Below are positions 34,521-36,981 of a DNA stretch of 36,981 bases, piece after piece (within the stretch, counting starts at the first letter, position 1; each line of letters begins with the position of its first letter). The translations under genes were made by a program, and so were the position numbers. This DNA comes from Clostridia bacterium (GTDB taxonomy: Bacteria; Bacillota; Clostridia; Christensenellales; CAG-138), in the NCBI GenBank assembly GCA_017541305.1, contig JAFXZJ010000043.1, positions 1 through 36,981 of the forward strand. Direction: 5' to 3'. A model generated the notes under the pieces. It did no database searches, was not told the DNA's origin, and worked only from the letters and a program-made list of their open reading frames with translations.

Positions 34521-34860
34521 ATTATTTTCCTCCTGTTATTATAATCGTTTTATTATAATCGTTGTTAAGACCGCACCGGAGTAAATGTATTATACATTTT
34601 CGAAGATTTTCCGCAGATGCGGTAACGGCTGCAAGCCGATCCGCGATCGGGGATCCGAAGATGCTTTCGGCCACGTCCGAACCTCCGTTTTTGGGCATTA
34701 TTACTGCCGTCGGGATCAAAATGGTTTTTCGGAAATGTCAGGCGTTCGCCGCTCCGGGAGCGTGTCGGAATACGCTTTCCTCCGTTACGCCGTTTTCAGA
34801 CGCTTTTACGCAATAGGATATGACCGAAATAAGCGCGGTTTCAGTTCCGTTTTATGCCTT
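34521..34860. other. 340-bp gene-free region between minus-strand genes
   Basis: Near 34529-34568 it holds the ribosome site and possible promoter of the downstream gene. Further on there is CCGATC-CGC-GATCGG (near 34635), a small inverted repeat. No convincing coding frame and no T-run terminator for the DUF1295 gene was seen. Confidence 0.5.
34536..34563 (-). repeat. Perfect 14-bp tandem duplication carrying two -10 boxes
   Basis: TTATTATAATCGTT occurs twice in a row (34536-34549, 34550-34563). Each copy contains TATAAT on the minus strand. TTAACA (34568-34563) with a 19-nt spacer to the proximal TATAAT (34543-34538) is a weak promoter candidate for the gene ending at 33483. Confidence 0.6.
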
Positions 34861-35724
34861 TCAGCTGTGTTTTTTGAATGGGAACAGCAGGTGCGTGCGC
34901 TTCTTGTACTCGAAATAGCCCGTCTTGCGCGACTGCCGCTCCTCCATCATGGGTATGCTGACGGTGAAGAAAAGCACGGTGTTTATAAGGGCGCCTATGA
35001 GCAGATACCATTTATCCATCATTGCGAACACGGAATAGAGCCCTATCCCCCACCACATGAGTATCTCGCCCAGATAATTGGGATGGCGCGCCCTTCCCCA
35101 AAGGCCGGTATCGAGTATGCCGCGCATGCCTGAATTGTGGTATCTGTGCATCTGCGTGTCCGAAACGAGCTGGAGCACCACCGCTCCAAGCGATATCGCA
35201 ATGAATATGAAGCAGATCGGGCGCACGGCGGCGGTGGGCGTTTTGTAAAGGAACACCGCGGGAAGCGTGCACGCATAGACGATCAGCGTGGGCACCATGT
35301 GTATGCCGATGAAATTCACGATGGGATAAAGCTTGCCCGTGCGCTCGTGCAGCTTCACGTAGCGCCAATCCTCATATTTGAAGCCGCGGAAGGAATACGC
35401 CCAGTTAGCGGTCAGGCGCACCCCCCAGAAGCACACCGCGATCAGCGGGAAGAGCGTGGTGAGATCGACCCCGTCACGCACGGAGAAGAGCGCGAGGATC
35501 ACTATCGGCTGCACGCTCCAATAGGGATCGTAGACCGATGCGTTCTTAAAGATAAGGCTGAATGCGAATACGATGACCGTTGCCGCGGCGTCCGCGATCA
35601 GCAGCCTGAGCCAGAAAACCAGCGGCAGCGCCATATAGACGGCGACGCCCGCGCAGGCGGCGGCAACGTAGATGAGCAGGGCGGCGATAAAGCTTGCCAT
35701 GCGGCTCGATTTGATCCTTTCCAT
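34861..35724 (-). CDS. DUF1295 (steroid 5-alpha-reductase-like) membrane protein (287 aa)
   Basis: Start at 35724 is chosen over 35790 because GGAGG lies 4 nt upstream and the extra residues would overlap the promoter. About seven transmembrane helices are visible. Family marks are ASVYDPYWSVQP near residue 60, NWAYSFRGFKYEDWRY, and GLWGRARHPNYLGEILMWWG in the C-terminal third, the NADPH/lipid-type motif shared with isoprenylcysteine methyltransferases and 5-alpha-reductases. The physiological substrate in bacteria is unknown. Own promoter on the minus strand; divergent from the thioredoxin-like gene. The length is ordinary for the family. Confidence 0.85.
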   Translation of the reverse strand: MERIKSSRMASFIAALLIYVAAACAGVAVYMALPLVFWLRLLIADAAATVIVFAFSLIFKNASVYDPYWSVQPIVILALFSVRDGVDLTTLFPLIAVCFWGVRLTANWAYSFRGFKYEDWRYVKLHERTGKLYPIVNFIGIHMVPTLIVYACTLPAVFLYKTPTAAVRPICFIFIAISLGAVVLQLVSDTQMHRYHNSGMRGILDTGLWGRARHPNYLGEILMWWGIGLYSVFAMMDKWYLLIGALINTVLFFTVSIPMMEERQSRKTGYFEYKKRTHLLFPFKKHS

Positions 35725-35758
35725 GATGCCTCCGATAAAGACAAATAATGCCTTGGCT

Positions 35759-35787
35759 ATTATATCATACCGTCCGCAAAAAGTAAA
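35759..35787 (-). promoter_or_regulatory. Promoter of the DUF1295 gene
   Basis: On the minus strand TTTACT (35787-35782), a 17-nt spacer and TATAAT (35764-35759), with TG one base upstream of the -10. Confidence 0.75.
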
Positions 35788-35805
35788 CAAATCTTCAATT
35801 GGCTG

Positions 35806-35834
35806 TTGATTATTCGTAAAGGTGATGATATAAT
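35806..35834 (+). promoter_or_regulatory. Promoter of the thioredoxin-like gene
   Basis: TTGATT (35806-35811), a 17-nt spacer and TATAAT (35829-35834) with TG one base upstream. The -35 boxes of this and the divergent promoter are only 18 bp apart, so a shared regulator site is possible. Confidence 0.8.
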
Positions 35835-35880
35835 GTATATTGAGCTTATGGCTTAATACCAGAAATCAGGAGGAAAACTT

Positions 35881-36981
35881 ATGAAAAAGTTATTGGCTTT
35901 ACTGCTTGCGGCTGCAATGCTTGTGCTTTGCTTCCCCGCGGCAGCTGTCGAAGTTCAGGACTGGGATCCTGTCGGATATGACATCTCCAACGTCCACGCG
36001 GCTTACCTTACCGCGGGCGGCAACCCCAGCACCACCGACTTCCTCACCGCTGAGGATTTCGCTGCTCACACCATCACCATCATCAATGTCTGGTCCGACG
36101 GCTGCGGCCCCTGCATTGCGGAAATGCCCTATTTCCAGCAGGTCCATGAAGAATACGGCGACAGGGGCGTCCTGATCGTCGGCTGCTGCTCGCTGTGGAT
36201 CAACGGTTCGTACGCGGGCGAGTGGAACCATCTGCAGAGCCACGGCTATACCTACATGAACGTAATTCAGGATAGTGTGCTTCAGGGCCTTTACACTCAC
36301 AACAACTACGTTCCCCAGACCTTCATCGTCAGCAGCGAAGGCATAGTCGTTGACTTCATCGGCGGCGGCACCACCTATAACAACCTTGTTAACAAGATCG
36401 GCCAGTGGCTTGGCGCCCTCTCCGACGAATACTATGACGTCGACTTCGTTGACGGCGTTACCGGCGAGATCTTCGAGACGCAGAATATCCATTCCGGTCA
36501 CACCCCCGTATTCCCCGAGCCCCCCGTGCATGAGGGCTATAACTTCACCGGCTGGACTCCCTCGACTCCTCCCGTGATACTCGGGCCCACCACCATCACC
36601 GCAAACTACACCATCCGCACCTACCGCGTACGCTTCTATGACAGCATCACGGGCGAAAAGATTGCCACCAAGTACGCTCAGTACGGCAACCCCGTTGAAC
36701 CGCCCGAAGCGCCCGAGCACGAGGGCTATATCTTCGAAGGTTGGGATCAGGATCTGAGCTTTGTTTCAAGCGCTATGGACGTTTACACCATCTATCGCCA
36801 GGAGGGTGTTGATCCCACGCCCGAGCCCACTTTGGAGCCCACTCCCGAGCCCACTTTGGAGCCCACTCCCGAACCCACTCTGGAGCCCACTCCCGAGCCC
36901 ACGCTGGAGCCCACGCCCGAGCCCACTTTAGAGCCCACTCCCGAGCCCACTTTAGAGCCCACTCCCGAGCCCACTCTGGAG
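35881..36981 (+). CDS. Secreted thioredoxin-fold protein with InlB-like modules, 3' end outside window
   Basis: AGGAGG (35868-35873) precedes ATG 35881 by 7 nt. The signal peptide is MKKLLALLLAAAMLVLCFPA, then AAVE. A TlpA/ResA-like thioredoxin domain follows: the active site WSDGCGPCIAEMP (CxxC), GVLIVGCCSLW, and the cis-Pro segment YVPQTFIVSSEG. Two InlB-like modules (VDFVDGVTG to YNFTGW, and VRFYDSITG to YIFEGW) come next, then a PTPEPTLE repeat that runs off the window. No stop codon is reached, so the C-terminus (perhaps a dockerin or anchor) is unseen. It likely acts outside the cell in thiol-disulfide exchange. The codon bias resembles the highly biased 18761 gene, suggesting strong expression. 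Long minus-strand frames here are shadows. Confidence 0.87.
   Translation, partial: MKKLLALLLAAAMLVLCFPAAAVEVQDWDPVGYDISNVHAAYLTAGGNPSTTDFLTAEDFAAHTITIINVWSDGCGPCIAEMPYFQQVHEEYGDRGVLIVGCCSLWINGSYAGEWNHLQSHGYTYMNVIQDSVLQGLYTHNNYVPQTFIVSSEGIVVDFIGGGTTYNNLVNKIGQWLGALSDEYYDVDFVDGVTGEIFETQNIHSGHTPVFPEPPVHEGYNFTGWTPSTPPVILGPTTITANYTIRTYRVRFYDSITGEKIATKYAQYGNPVEPPEAPEHEGYIFEGWDQDLSFVSSAMDVYTIYRQEGVDPTPEPTLEPTPEPTLEPTPEPTLEPTPEPTLEPTPEPTLEPTPEPTLEPTPEPTLE
36814..36981 (+). repeat. 24-bp tandem repeat encoding PTPEPTLE, at least seven units
   Basis: Seven units of CCC-ACN-CCC-GAR-CCC-ACN-YTR-GAG reach the window end, differing only at synonymous positions (TTG, CTG or TTA for Leu). It forms an extended proline-rich stalk and is a likely length-variable locus. 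Confidence 0.95.

Noticed and set aside
35899-36720. A 273-codon minus-strand frame at the end of the window
   Set aside because: It lies opposite the plus-strand thioredoxin-like gene, which has a promoter, AGGAGG, a signal peptide and a CGPC motif but no stop within the window.

Overview
The window looks like a chromosomal segment of a Gram-positive, probably gut-associated anaerobe of the class Clostridia. This placement is inferred from gene content: secreted leucine-rich-repeat (LRR) proteins ending in type I dockerins, SipW-type signal peptidases with TasA/CalY-like substrates, a pyrC-K-D-F-E-B-I cluster, strong AGGAGG ribosome sites and TTGACA/TATAAT promoters. GC is moderately high. 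No rRNA, tRNA, CRISPR array, transposase or phage gene was recognised.

Layout. (1) 2-9547: five plus-strand genes for surface or secreted LRR proteins. The first (5' end outside the window) is membrane-anchored. The other four are secreted and end in dockerins; two belong to one paralogous LRR type, one is a double-length version of that type, and one is BspA-like (LRR_5). Spacers of 20-40 bp suggest one operon. (2) 9579-10423: a short QueG-like double [4Fe-4S] protein whose promoter predicts a leaderless mRNA. (3) 10451-16263: a complete UMP branch from dihydroorotase onward plus two-subunit aspartate carbamoyltransferase (pyrC, pyrK, pyrD, pyrF, pyrE, pyrB, pyrI), preceded by a consensus promoter, a 12-bp palindrome and an intrinsic terminator 18 bp before pyrC (a candidate attenuator), and closed by a terminator. 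(4) 16281-17514, minus strand: a DUF2500-like zinc-ribbon membrane protein and a small lipoprotein. (5) 17647-31935: a ~14-kb apparent transcription unit from a perfect consensus promoter: SipW-type peptidase, major TasA-like subunit, membrane-anchored relative of that subunit, second SipW-type peptidase, two further SipW-type substrates, an Lgt-like membrane protein and a 2820-residue protein with beta-helix-like and InlB-like repeats and a terminal dockerin. (6) 31946-33292: a secreted NlpC/P60-like protein with an InlB-like module. (7) 33483-35787, minus strand: a DUF3592-like membrane protein and a DUF1295 membrane protein. (8) 35806-36981: a secreted thioredoxin-fold protein with InlB-like modules and a PTPEPTLE repeat, cut by the window end.

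How they fit together. Apart from pyrimidine synthesis, most genes encode envelope or secreted proteins. The best candidate for an undescribed system is region 5: two SipW-type peptidases, four candidate substrates or partners, an Lgt-like protein and a giant dockerin adhesin under one promoter, with RNA hairpins flanking the putative major subunit. Dockerins occur both there and on the LRR proteins of region 1, which suggests a cohesin-bearing partner encoded elsewhere and a surface assembly not obviously linked to polysaccharide breakdown. These functional links are inference; families were assigned by reading motifs, not by database search.
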